Part shown: in pieces, positions 1 through 31,313 of the stretch | How the letters are laid out: each line of letters begins with the position of its first letter | Numbering within the stretch: the stretch's first letter is position 1 | Source of the DNA: Megaleporinus macrocephalus | Lineage: Eukaryota; Chordata; Actinopteri; Characiformes; Anostomidae | Length of the DNA stretch: 64,000 nt | Direction of reading: 5' to 3' | Assembly: GCA_021613375.1 (NCBI GenBank) | Contig: CM038720.1 | Coordinates: 17,378,715 to 17,442,714, forward strand | The notes under the pieces: generated by a model | What the model was told of the DNA's origin: nothing | The model's input: the letters and a program-made list of their open reading frames with translations, nothing else | Database searches by the model: none | Translations under genes and position numbers: made by a program

Positions 1-20510
<20,510 letters not shown>

Positions 20511-21100
20511 GATCGTTCCTCTTTCCTCTCCTCCGTATTCCTGCTCTCACTGCTAGCTCGCTAACTGACTACAGCTTCCTCTCTCAGATCCAAGCCGGGC
20601 TCCTCGAGGACGGCTTGTCGTGGTTCCCAACGAACCGACAGAAGCTTTATCGTCTGGGAACGTGCCGGATGAAGTGCTAGATGCTCTGCTCGCCTGACGA
20701 GACCTAAACGGACGAGTCTTCTGCTCCAGATCGCCGAGAGGTGGCCGCTGGTCTGTAACTCTCGGAAGCTGCAATGGCGGTGGAATCTGTCCGGGGTGGA
20801 AGCGCTCCGGAAACGGGTCCGGACTTAACGACGCGGAGGGATACAAAGACTCGTTTATGTTTTGTACATTCAAAACGCGCCGCTACGCAAGAGATTTTAA
20901 ATCAAAAAGGATGAAAACGTAAATGTTTTTTATTTTACAAAGTGATACTTTCATAAATTATGTTACGATATAACCGCCGTAGATACAGCCAATCTATTCG
21001 GCACTATTTCTTTACAATTCGCCCTTTGATTTTTGCCACATCATTCGCCCTCGTGAACTGACGTCAGTTCCGATATGACTTCTTAGTTGCACCTACTGAG
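20511..21100 (-). promoter_or_regulatory. cltc 5' UTR and promoter region
   Basis: The 370 bp upstream of the cltc start codon are much richer in C, G and CpG than the surroundings (for example 20590-20870), as expected for a housekeeping CpG-island promoter. A CRE sits at 21055-21070. No TATA box is evident. The transcription start cannot be placed from sequence. Confidence 0.6.
21055..21070. promoter_or_regulatory. cAMP response element in a perfect 16-bp palindrome
   Basis: GAACTGACGTCAGTTC is its own reverse complement and is centred on the full CRE TGACGTCA, bound by CREB/ATF bZIP dimers. It lies about 550 bp upstream of the cltc ATG. Confidence 0.6.
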
Positions 21101-22049
21101 AGACTTCTTGGTGACAAGAGCTCTGAATGAGATTCTACGTCAGAAAACTTTAAATGATAAATATGATTCCTAGTTCAGGTACAATTCTGAAATGACAAAA
21201 GTCATTGCTATTTTTGTGTTACGTGTGTAAGAATCAGGTATCTATGTTATTTTCAGACCACAGGTTTATTTTGTGTGAGCAACAGGAAAATAGCTATACA
21301 GGGCCCTGAAAAGAGTAATGACTTAAACTAGTAATTCACCCTCTTCTGACCAATCTCGAGTAGTTCAGTTAGTATACGAGAAGTACAAATTTACAAATGA
21401 TTGAAGAGAAACTTCCTGAATAATTCAGTTGTTTAGATAATTAAATAATGCAAATAAATTGGTTCAGAGCGATTTGATGTGTAAAGGTGCGTTGTGGAGC
21501 ACATAAATATGTCAACAAAGCTATTTTAACTGTGTACCTCAGGGTATTGGAGTTGAAATGAAATAAGGAAAAAAGTAGGGTGTTCACTACCAAATAGGTG
21601 AACTGTTGTTGGAGTTACAGCTATGTATATGTATTCTTTTTTCATTTCTACTTGCGTTAGCTACTGTAGCAGGATCCAGCTATATATAGGAGAGCACAAT
21701 AACTAGTGGTCCACTTCACTTCAGGTTAGAGACATAACCTTAGTTCTGCTCAGAGTTGTGTTTCAAAAATGAAACGCTCTTAGATCAAGAAGGCAAAGTG
21801 GTCACTCAGGACTGCCGCTGCAGCTGGGCTGCTTATAGGACCTGGGAGACGCTACACTCAATCATTTTGCATTCTGGCATGCTAACACAGTTAAGAACAG
21901 ACAGCAGTATGGATTTTTTGGAGCATTTATTACTATTAAATTGTGTTCATTTATACATAAATATAAAACTGGCAACCACTTTTTCTGCAGCAAAAATTGT
22001 ACAAATTAACCCTGAAATGGCACACATCTCAAGATTGTAACAAATCGTT

Positions 22050-22220
22050 GCTGTCCAATAAAAAACATGTATCTCCCTTTTTGTCGATCTTAAGCTTTCT
22101 ACATAATTTGAACACGCCAATGGCCGTTTACACTGTGTGACCAATAGAAGTGCTCCAAAATGGCTTGGGAAAAATTCTGGTTACATTTACTTACATTAAA
22201 AGTACGTTTTGGGCATCTCC
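22050..22220. repeat. diverged dispersed repeat, copy 1
   Basis: Shares ordered short blocks with 37810-37965: 'catgtatctcc', 'tttgtc', 'ttgaacac/ctgaacat', 'gctc', 'cttgggaaaaa/cttggaaaag', 'atctcc'-like end. Too diverged to name. Confidence 0.4.
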
Positions 22221-22969
22221 GGTAAAGTTTAAATATTGGACTTGTTTTTCATTGGACAGCGACAAAATTCTTTATTTGACCACGCTGCATATTTCTATAG
22301 ATTTTATTTCATATTTTACTCTAGCTTGCTTCGTTGGCAGTGACAATCTTGGACATCTTGAAAGTTAACTGAAACTGATTCCAAATGCTGCCCTTCAAAT
22401 CAGTTCAAATAATTTCAATGTGAATACGAAAAAATCTGAATGTCTGCACTGCTCATTATTTAAGATCAACAGCAATATAATGTTGCAGACAGTTAAAATG
22501 ACTAGGATGTTGAAGATGTTGACGACGGAAACAGAGCCATTTTTACTATTCCAAACAACCCACGGAACTACATGTGTATTCTAAATAAAGTTAATAGTAT
22601 AAGATAATAGTAAAATAGCGGTGAGGTCTATATTGTCCTGCACCTGCCATGAAAATCCAGAGTGGATTGTTATTGTCAGAAAAAGATGGAAGACAAAATT
22701 GAGTGCAAAAAATACTATGTTTTCTAATTTACAAATAAATCATTACAACATTGTCGTCCTCTTCCAAGATGCAACAAGCAGTACATTTAACTATCCCTTC
22801 CTTCCTATTATGATTACTATCACACAAACTGCAGCCTCTGCAGACTGCAATAAGAGTTTTTAAACATGAATCAGGCATCAAAAACGTGATTTAGTGAACA
22901 GACCTTGGTGCTGTGGTACAAAATGCTTATGTACCAAGTATGTCAACCGTTTGTAATTATAGTACACAG

Positions 22970-23348
22970 TTGGGGTGTAACAAAATATCAAAAATAGCAA
23001 ATATCAGCATATTATGTTTAGTAATACTGTATTCTCGATTCTCAAAACACAGTATTGATACACAGATTCCTGGCAGACAGTGAATCATTGTGTGTTGTGT
23101 TTAAACCTCTGACCACTAGATGGCAGTGTTGTAATACATTTTTAGCTCCAACATTAATAAGCAGCACAAGGGCGCTGTTGTAAGCATTGGCAAACCTCTT
23201 CATATAGTGGCGTGTTTTAATTGTAGGATTTGAAAAATCACAATGTATCCTTTTGCTTGCAATATCGCAATATCACAATATATTGAACCTACCCACTGTA
23301 TCACAATAACGTATTGTATTGCTAGGTTCTTGCCAATACACAGCCCTA
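22970..23348. mobile_element. hAT-type MITE
   Basis: 379 bp element with left end TTGGGGTGTAACAAAATATC and right end CAATACACAGCCCTA (TAGGGCTGTGTATTG inward), flanked by 8-bp duplications gtacacag (22962-22969) and gtgcacag (23349-23356), one mismatch. Internal tracts of 'caatatcgcaatatcacaat' match the interior style of known fish hAT elements. It carries a CTCF-like motif. Confidence 0.75.
23112..23128 (+). promoter_or_regulatory. CTCF-like motif inside a hAT MITE
   Basis: ACCACTAGATGGCAGTG is a close match to the CTCF core. Sequence match only. Confidence 0.4.
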
Positions 23349-24410
23349 GTGCACAGTAGTAGCTTTTAAATATTAGAGCACTGTTTTTGTATAAAAGGTT
23401 TTTATATAAGACTTCTGTATTGTTTTGTATGTTAAAAGCAAGTAATGTGTCACTGTCCATTTGGTGTTTGTGCAACTGTAAATACTCTGTACATGGCTCA
23501 GCAGCTGGAGAATCACTATTTTAGTAGTCAGCACTCTTCCATCCTGTGTTATTCCAGATAATGTTTGCAGTCCATCTACTGGAATATTAGCCATTTTATG
23601 CACACTCAGCTATTTCATACATAACTGATACTACAGAGACTGAACCGCTATTGCAAAATAATGTGGCAATTAGTAGTGACTGTTTCCTCGCACAGTAAGG
23701 AAGCTCAGCTGAAGAAATAAATATATAATAGCATAATTTGTCCAGCATATGAATCTTTAACATTTTTGTACACATGAGTAATCCATTATACATATGCAGG
23801 AAAACAAAAGAAATGTAGGTAATTCAGTCATAAATCAAAAATAAGGTTTTAGGTGGGTGTCACAATGAAATACAATCACTTCCCCTTTAACTTGTTCAGA
23901 CTCACAGGATTCTGCTGAGCTCAGGAGTAACTAGGGTGTAACAGCCTTACAAACAACAGCAAATGCCAGAGAACACAAACAATTTATGACTATTTGATGA
24001 CTGTTGAATGGGCCTTATAGAAGTCCAGGAATCAAGTGACTGGACTTGATTTATCCTAATCTTGACATGTGTTAGATGTGTGTTGTTTGGTAAATCATTA
24101 ATCCCACCTAGAGGCTAGAAATGTCTGCAGTGGGAATGTTAATGTTAATCCTAATTCACTTTGTTAGACTTCTTTGAAGAAACAAAGTAAGTTTACCGGA
24201 TCTGCACATTTCAAGCAATGCAAAAATCACAGTGATTTTTTTAATGAGAAAGGTTTGACTTCTGATCTCTTTCCCCAAAAGGAGTCAAAACGGGGAGTAA
24301 TGAGGGGCTCTGTAATGAGGATGATAGCTTGTTTAGTCGAAGTGCTAAGAAAGTCTTAAACTGAGAATAATCACATTCATGGAACTAGTGTCGGAAAATG
24401 TTCACATTTG

Positions 24411-24426
24411 CTGCCACCTAGTGGTT
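24411..24426 (-). promoter_or_regulatory. CTCF-like motif
   Basis: Minus-strand AACCACTAGGTGGCAG matches the CTCF core at nearly every informative position. It lies about 500 bp downstream of the BTG3-like stop codon. Confidence 0.45.
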
Positions 24427-24927
24427 AGGCTTTTCACTTTTTCAGTAAACAAGAAAAAAAAAGAAAAGAAAAAAAAACACAAAACAAAATCCTCTTGTAT
24501 TTGATTAGAAAATGTGTTTTAATGTAATCCATAATTTAAGTGGTCCGAGCAATACATAATACTTTACTGTGAATAAATAAAACATTTGGTCATTGAAACA
24601 GAACTGACAAACACTAGGGTAAAGTATCAGCAAATTACAATGATGCCATTTAACATAAATACAGTACATAATTCCTATAAAAATTTGAAATACTCCAAAT
24701 ATCCCTAAACCAATACGTACAAAGATTACGTTATAAACACTTGATTACAAATCCTCTAAAGTGCAAAGTTATTGGTATGTTTCCTTAAAAAATACACAAG
24801 TCACAAATTCGAAAAGAGTGACAGTCGAACTACAAAAATACTTTAAAAATTTGGTCAGTCATCTTAGTGGTATTTTCAAAACCCTTCTCCCTCTCACAGC
24901 AAGGAACGAACAGCGCTACAGTAGTTA

Positions 24928-25134
24928 CTAAAGTTGGGGCACCAAATTAGGTGTGTTGGCCCAGTATCCATGTTTGCTTCGGAAACTATTCGGTACCCAG
25001 TTTGGTTTGAAGGAGTGGTTGTGTCTCCCAGGGGGGCGGAAAAGGTAATTTGGGCGTGGAGGGCCATGTCCTTTCCCTGGACCAAGCTTCTTCTTGGATG
25101 CAGGGTGCCACAAGGGAGCACCAGGGTAGATGAG
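24928..25134 (-). CDS. btg3: btg3-like coding exon 4 with stop
   Basis: 207 nt, phase 0, from [11 protein letters not shown] to NLVPQL and TAG. The acceptor is ctgaaaag. Another open frame over the same bases (ending at 24894) does not fit the phase or the family. Confidence 0.88.
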   Translation of the reverse strand, partial: LIYPGAPLWHPASKKKLGPGKGHGPPRPNYLFRPPGRHNHSFKPNWVPNSFRSKHGYWANTPNLVPQL

Positions 25135-26728
25135 CTTTTCAGAAGGGAAGACACAGAAATCACATTATTTCTTCACATGTGGATCAAGATGTATCACTAA
25201 TAATACCCAATTACTCATTTTTTATCTGCAGTCACAAAAACACTACAATGTGTTGAATGTCTGTACCTGGTACGGGGGCTGATTATGAGGGAAACATGTT
25301 GTGTATCGGGGCTCCCTGCAGCCACTGTCCTCATCTGAAGAAGATCCCGAATGATAATCTGAAGTCACTCTCTCTACAGCACTCGTCACTTTCTTTGTCA
25401 CATCTTCCTTATCATCATCGTCACCCGAGAAACTGGCCACCGTAAAGGCAAGATTCTTCTCTCCATATCTGAGGAATAAAAAAAAATAAAATATATGTCT
25501 TAACTTATCATAACGTGCAACCAATACATTACAAGAGACAATACTGCAATACTTGACATTTTCTTGCAAGACGGTACTTATATTGTTTTTCTGGGATGTG
25601 GTAAGCATGAACAGACAAAACACTGTACTGCCACATTAAAGTTGCCCTTAAAAACTCTTTACTCACAATATCAATGACATTCTCAATGGTGATAAAATAA
25701 TCATATTGGTGATAAAATAGTCATACTGGCCACCTACATTACCTTAAACATTAGCAAAACACACAGTTCATGCAGGATTCTTTCATGAATAAATGTAACA
25801 AATTCATAGCTGACCACTGAATAAACAATCTAATTTTTAAATAGCTTTTTTTTAATATAACCTCCATCAACAATGCTGTCTTATCTAGCTGTGGCAAAAT
25901 TTGATCTAATAACTCAGTGCACTGCCTGTAGAGGAGTTAGACTTATTAGAAGCAACCAAACACCCATGTGCTGTGAAAAGTGCTGAGTGAAATTACTATG
26001 CTTGGCTAAGAAACAGGCCTGAATTCTGTGAAATTTGGTAAAAAAAAAAAAAAATCAAAGCTTTTTAAATTACAGATGTTACAAAATGTGTGTTAGAAAA
26101 TAGCAATTTTATTTTCTCCCCAAATCATCCACTTTTACAGACGACTCACCTGCAGCACACCTCTCCTGGGTCTACCCACAACGTGAGCTCTTTAGGAAGG
26201 CCAAGGTCCTTGTACTGCACTCCACTCTCAGCACAGGCCCGCAGCAGCTCAGGATCCTCCTTATGGAACCGGTTCACTCTTATACACCTGCAAGGTGTCA
26301 AAGTAAACTCAAAATTTGTAGAAGTAGTTCAGTGATGACTTGCATTTATCAAAATTAAGCAATGAAAGTTTCCAGTAGGGGGCTTCTCAATAACAGTCCC
26401 CAGAAACACAATGAAGTCCTAAAAGATATCCAGTTCGGCTAATAAAGGCTCAGCTTAACCACTGAGGCATATACATCAAGTGTAGTAGAACCTTTGGGAA
26501 AGCAACAGACCCTTAGAGATAAAAATTCCTAGTGTCTAGAATTTAGATATTGTACCTGAAGGCCTGGCCCTTGCTAGGGTTGTCAGGATACCAATGACCC
26601 CTGAACTTCTCCTGCAGAGCCACGGTCAGCCTCTCCACAAACAGATCCACTTTCTCTACATCCAACTTCTCAGCCTTCTTGATCAGCCTCTTTAGGAAAA
26701 ACACCACAGCCGCGATTTCTTTCTTCAT
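24928..26728 (-). CDS. btg3: BTG/Tob family antiproliferative protein, BTG3-like (complete, 239 aa)
   Basis: BTG/Tob proteins restrain proliferation by binding the CNOT7/CNOT8 deadenylases of CCR4-NOT through the N-terminal BTG domain. Coding exons are 26728-26556, 26287-26150, 25468-25267 and 25134-24928, all with GT-AG boundaries and matching phases. The BTG domain spans about residues 1-115, with box A ([19 protein letters not shown]) and box B ([20 protein letters not shown]) intact. After an acidic DDDDKED stretch and [12 protein letters not shown] comes a basic, proline-rich tail containing [11 protein letters not shown], like the MWHPLPRKK segment of BTG3 and unlike BTG4, BTG1/2 or Tob. 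Human BTG3 is 252 aa. The ATG opens [15 protein letters not shown], the family start; a cag acceptor at 26743-26744 just upstream implies a separate non-coding first exon. BTG4 is the main alternative. Confidence 0.9.
25267..25468 (-). CDS. btg3: btg3-like coding exon 3
   Basis: 202 nt, from the split Arg of [14 protein letters not shown] through the acidic linker and SGSSSDED to NQPPYQ, with a gtacag donor. Confidence 0.92.
26150..26287 (-). CDS. btg3: btg3-like coding exon 2
   Basis: 138 nt, phase 2 in and out. Encodes the end of box A and all of box B up to EVCC; cag acceptor, gtgagt donor. Confidence 0.93.
26556..26728 (-). CDS. btg3: btg3-like coding exon 1
   Basis: 173 nt, residues 1-57 plus two bases. 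Includes the amphipathic start [15 protein letters not shown] and most of box A. The exon probably extends as 5' UTR to the acceptor at 26742. Confidence 0.92.
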
Positions 26729-27870
26729 TGTTAGCTGTTCAGCTGAAAACCTGGTCCAAATTCTATGAAAGTCATAATGAGTACACATGAGCAATGAAAT
26801 CATGGCAGAATAAATTTAACACAAAATTAACAGAGATAACAAAAATAAGCATACTTTGCGTTTCATCTATAAAAGCAAACCAAACGCGAATCGATTACTT
26901 ACACAGCTGACGTTACGCTAAGGGTGCACTGTTTACTCCCTCAAACCACAGCCCTCCTCTGACAAAGCGTATAGCCTAGCAGTTTACATCAGGCTCTGAA
27001 GGTTGCATTCCCCGCAGCTTTCCACTGAAATATAGTGTTACTTGTACATGAATGACTGACTCTGGTTAAAATTATACTGTATACTGTAGTTCGTGGCGGT
27101 AACTCGGGGAAGCTAGGTGCTTAACACGCTGTGACAAAGCCCACAAAGCCCCAACGTTAACAGAGCTAATAAATTCAACCGATGAGTCAATCGGCGGGAG
27201 CGTTCAGATAATGGCGCGCTTGACTTCATTAGCGCTCTATTAAATCCTAGCCAGGCACTTACCAGAAGCTAACGGTGTACACAATAAAGAAAGAGCTGTT
27301 CTGTCTCAAGCAGCACCGTCAATAACATCATAAACACGAAAGAATACGTATATATCCAAGTTACTGAACCTTAGCGAGCGGAGAAAAATACGTTTTACAA
27401 ATAACAAAGCTTTAATCTAACAGAGAGTGTTAGCCTGGACCAGAATGCTACTGTCGACTGCTGCTAACACGCAGATAACATTTTGAATTTGTATATTTGT
27501 AAAAAATTAACGATGTCGATCTTTTAAGCAAATTACTGGCTGTTTACAGTTTCAACTACAAACGACGTATCTAGCCAGACAATAAAGCTAAGCTAGCAAG
27601 CGAGCCACTGACCTGGCTAACGTCGCGTGATTCGCTAACCAAACGCTCCAACGTGGCCTGCAGTGTTGTCGCAGTTTGTGGACCAGGGTTAACACACTTA
27701 CTTCCATTTATGTGCACGTCACACATCACAACATAAAACATTTCCCGATTCTAATATCTAAAAACAAGGTACCCACCGCGTTTTCCGTTCATCAACATGT
27801 GGGTTAACTCCTGCCTCACCGAGACACTTCAAGATCCTGTTGTGGGCAATTCCTCAATTACGTCACTTTC
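26729..27870 (-). promoter_or_regulatory. btg3-like upstream region, with probable non-coding first exon
   Basis: An acceptor 14 bp upstream of the ATG (26743-26744) points to an untranslated upstream exon. CpG dinucleotides are frequent at about 27080-27240 and 27560-27850, the likely promoter interval. Exon and start site cannot be placed. Confidence 0.4.
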
Positions 27871-28108
27871 CGTCGAGGGAGTGGACAGAGATGCTCACTT
27901 CAACAACAAGCGAGTTTCAGTAACAGAGCTTCGCAACATGTGCAAGATTCGCTATTTGAATGGCGTCAAACAACAAAACCGTTTGTCAGCCACATGATCA
28001 GAGTACAGTACTGCGTTCGGCTGCTCATCTGAAGGTTCTATATCAGAGTGTAACTAGTAAATACGACACTTTGAGGACTTGTCGTAGATGCGTCCACACG
28101 ACGCCCAG

Positions 28109-28263
28109 AAAACACATAACGTTGTGTCCACAGTGTCTACTTTCTTACAACGTTGCTCCAACGTTGTAAAAGGTGGTGTTTTTTACTGAACAAAGTTGTC
28201 ACAACGTTGACGAATTACATTTCAACGTGGTAGGCGCCAAAACAATACGTTCTCACAACGTTA
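28109..28263. repeat. cluster of CAACGTTG-type motifs
   Basis: About six ACAACGTT/AACGTTG occurrences in 155 bp, including a 23-bp near-palindrome at 28146-28168 (arms TACAACGTTG and CAACGTTGTA with a 3-base spacer). Confidence 0.6.
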
Positions 28264-28760
28264 AACATGGAGAATATTATTCAGTTTTTTTCTTTTCTGT
28301 GTGAGAAGCAAATAAATCGAACAGAAGCAAGTCAGTTTTAACTTTTTACACACCTAAATCTCACAAGATGTCATCTAATTCTTAATCAGCTAAACTGGCG
28401 TGTGTTTACTGACTGCTGCAGTGTCACCTTTGCAAAAATAGAAATAAAGAACCCCACCAGATCCAGTTATCAGAGGCATAACTAATTCAAACAGCATTCG
28501 ACCGATGGCCTGCCACAGGTCTTTTGTCTGCCCATGATCATCTGCTGTTTGCTGTATTTTAAAGTGTCATGTCTTTATAATGACATGACACTAGAATAAA
28601 CATTACAGCTGGCTTTTGTTTGTTCTGCTGCTTCACCATACTTCTAGTTTAACATGTGACCGCACAGATTACACCATCAAGCATGAACGCAAATTAGTGA
28701 ACACACAGGGGTGCATTTTCTTCTGATGCTTCTGATCAGGTGGTGTGGACTCAATCATCC

Positions 28761-28962
28761 TGATCTCACCCCAACCTACTCCATTACTGAAGGTGTCCCT
28801 GGCTGGGCACATTTAGCAGGAAGAACCACAGAGGGCAGTGGTTAAAGCCCCATCATGTCTGACTCGAATCACCTGACCAACGTTGGAATGTAGCTGCCGC
28901 TGCCCCTACTTCCCAACGTTTAAATGACACCATCTGTGGTGGAGTAGGTAGGGGTGAGATCA
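28761..28962. mobile_element. short foldback/MITE-like element
   Basis: Inverted arms of about 37 bp at both ends: TGATCTCACCCCAACCTACT on the left, and the right arm read inward starts TGATCTCACCCCTACCTACT; about 30 of 37 positions agree. The middle is about 127 bp and non-coding. A clear target duplication is not seen. Confidence 0.6.
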
Positions 28963-30589
28963 CAACAATTCCAAGGGCCATGAAGTCACAGGGGCCACAA
29001 AGATTGTACTGTATATAATGCTTTATTTATTTGTTTGTTTGATTGCTTGCTTGTTTATTTGTATGTGATTTTAGATCTGAAGATTTTCAATTGCAACATG
29101 TGATTCATTAAAAAATTAAAGACTACTTTTGGATGCAGCGCCAACAGCTCACCTGCTTCCTGTCACCCTTCCTATATGCTTTATATATCGAGAGAAGAAA
29201 GCGTCTGCTGTGCTAACCATAGTTGTCAAATGGAGATGATTCACTAAAGCTGTCTAAACAGGATGTCATCTTAATACCATATGTGTTGCATGTTTGTTTA
29301 TGAAGATAACAATGTTTCTGTGCGATACTAGTCAAAAACAGCTCATTGCGGAAAACAGCATTAGATTTCTGTCCAGTTGCTTGCAGCATTTTGACATGCA
29401 GTCTTTTTGCTTTTGTTTACTTTCACAGCTTGCTGCATGCTACATAAAAGATGAGATTATTAAAAGTAAAAAGCAAATTAAAAGTAGGACTATTATCATT
29501 TTTGATTCTGCTAAGAAAGAAGTGAGACAGAGGACCTAAAAAAAAGTATGACAGCAATGGTGATAAATGGGCCCATTCATGAAGCTCCTCCTGTCCCTGC
29601 TGTAGCCTGATTGTGGCATCTATATGAGGTAAACCTCAAGTTGTGGCTGTAGCCGCTGGGTCATTTGAGTGTTTTTACCACATTGCAGGATTGGCCTTTG
29701 TTGTCCGGCCCTTTGTGTATGTGATCTAAAGAGGTAGGCAAATTGCATACATTATCTGTAAGTCCACTATGCTTTCTGAATAACTTTGCCATTGTGAACC
29801 AACATGGCTTCACTTGCTAATGACTTATTTACTTAAACAAGGCCACCAATAAAAAAAATACTAATTTACTAATTAATATCTTATCGTAATTTACATTAGT
29901 TTGAAGTGAAATGCAAGTTTTTTACAGCATAGTGAAAGAAACTTGACGCCTGAAGAGTTTAACACCTCTATAAAGTGAAATGGTTGCAAAAAAGCTGCTT
30001 GAGTTTTTAGAAATTCCTTGATGGTAGTAAATATACAGTAAAATAATATTGAAATAAAAAAAAAAATCCTCCTCAATTTTTTAATGAGCGTTGGATAAGC
30101 AAAGTACTCGTGCTCATTGTTGTGGCTAGCCATTAAAATACTTGTATTTATCAAACAAAACAAATGTTTGTCTGCTTTACTGGCAAAAACAACAGCTTTC
30201 ACACAGAGTAAGATGTTCTATGTGGCATACTTGTCCATTTAGCAGCTAGGGATCGTTATCTTGCCCCTTTGTCTGGAATACATGCGTATCTTGGACAGTG
30301 CTGAAGAGAGTCTGACTAGTGGTTAGTTGGCCAGTGATTGTTTACAGTGTCAGTGGTCAGGAAAAGGAAATATAACACTATTTTTAAATATAACTATGGT
30401 TTTATGAATTTAGGGTAACACTTGATGATTTAAGGGCTCCAGGCTAAAGACAGGAATGGGGCCCAAGTCTACTCCGCATAACAGTACATATTGGCAAAAA
30501 AAATAGATATATATCATTTGTCTTGATCCGCTTACTTTACAGGATCACTTTATCTGATTCGCATCTTATAGTCAACCTGTTCTTCAGTG

Positions 30590-30990
30590 GCGGTCAGGAC
30601 CCCCACAGGACCACCAAAAAGCAGATATTATTTGGGTGGTTGGTCATTCTCAGCCCTGCAGTGACACTGATGTGGTGTTGAGTGTTGTTAGTGTTGAGTG
30701 TCCACTCACTGTCCACTCTTTTAGACACGCCTACCTTGCTGGATCACATTGTAGATGTAAAGTCAGAGGCGATAGCTTACATGTTGCAGCACAGTTTTGT
30801 GTTGATCATTCCCTAATTCTTCATCAGTGGCCACAGGACGCTGCCCACTGGACACTGTTGGCTTGATATTTCTGATTGGTGGACTATTTTCAGTCCAGCT
30901 AGTGACACTAAGATGTTTAAAAACTCCAGCAGACCTGCTGTGTCTGATCCACTCCCACCAGCACAACACACCCTAACACACCATAAGTAC
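30590..30990 (-). repeat. dispersed repeat, 'ggatcagacacagcag' family, copy 2
   Basis: Contains 'aaaaactccagcagacctg', TGTCTGATCCACTCCCACCA and 'gtggactattttcagtcc', the reverse complement of the family at 14091-14360, here longer with flanking 'ccccacaggaccacc' and 'cagtgacactgatgtggt'. Confidence 0.65.
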
Positions 30991-30997
30991 ATCAGTG

Positions 30998-31022
30998 TAT
31001 GTGTGTGTGTGTGTGTGTGTGT
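30998..31022. repeat. (GT)n microsatellite
   Basis: About twelve GT units. Confidence 0.9.
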
Positions 31023-31313
31023 TACAGACTTATTTCTAGACTTTTTAAAGTTATTTTGTTTGTTTTAAGAAATAATGTTTTAAACAAACAACATGATCTT
31101 TTGGTAAAGTTAAGATAGGATAGCCTTTTATTATCTCACATGGGGATATTTGCATCATCACAGCAGGAGAAAAATAGCAGAACAGATACAAGACAAGAGG
31201 TAGACTAAAATGCAATTTATTCAGAACACAAAAGGAGAAATAAAACATTACAGACATGAATAAATCTCTACAATAAGAAACTATACACATTTACATATTG
31301 AATTACACAGTTA

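Larger units (their letters stand above)
21101..24927. other. intergenic region between cltc and the BTG3-like gene
   Basis: AT-rich, without a supported gene. It includes a diverged dispersed repeat at about 22050-22220 with a relative at 37810-37965, the hAT-type MITE at 22970-23348, two CTCF-like motifs and, at the right end, the 3' UTR of the BTG3-like gene. A weak minus-strand polyadenylation hexamer ATTAAA is at 24514-24519. Confidence 0.65.
27871..31313. other. intergenic, repeat-rich
   Basis: No supported gene. Holds the CAACGTT cluster (28109-28263), a foldback element (28761-28962), a GTTT/GCTT tract (29025-29060), the second 'ggatcagacacagcag' repeat (30590-30990) and a (GT)n tract (30998-31022). 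Small open frames have no recognisable similarity. Confidence 0.65.

Noticed and set aside
20553..20873. 106-codon minus-strand frame just upstream of the cltc start
   Set aside because: It sits in the GC-rich 5' UTR/promoter, has no recognisable domain and a composition expected from GC-rich random sequence. A uORF is possible but unsupported.
24894..25163. 89-codon minus frame over the last BTG3-like exon
   Set aside because: Wrong phase relative to the upstream exon; the in-phase frame gives the BTG3-like WHP tail and a stop at 24928.
27797..28169. Plus-strand frames upstream of the BTG3-like gene, possibly a divergent gene
   Set aside because: Short, without a recognisable domain, and the second overlaps a repeat-motif cluster.
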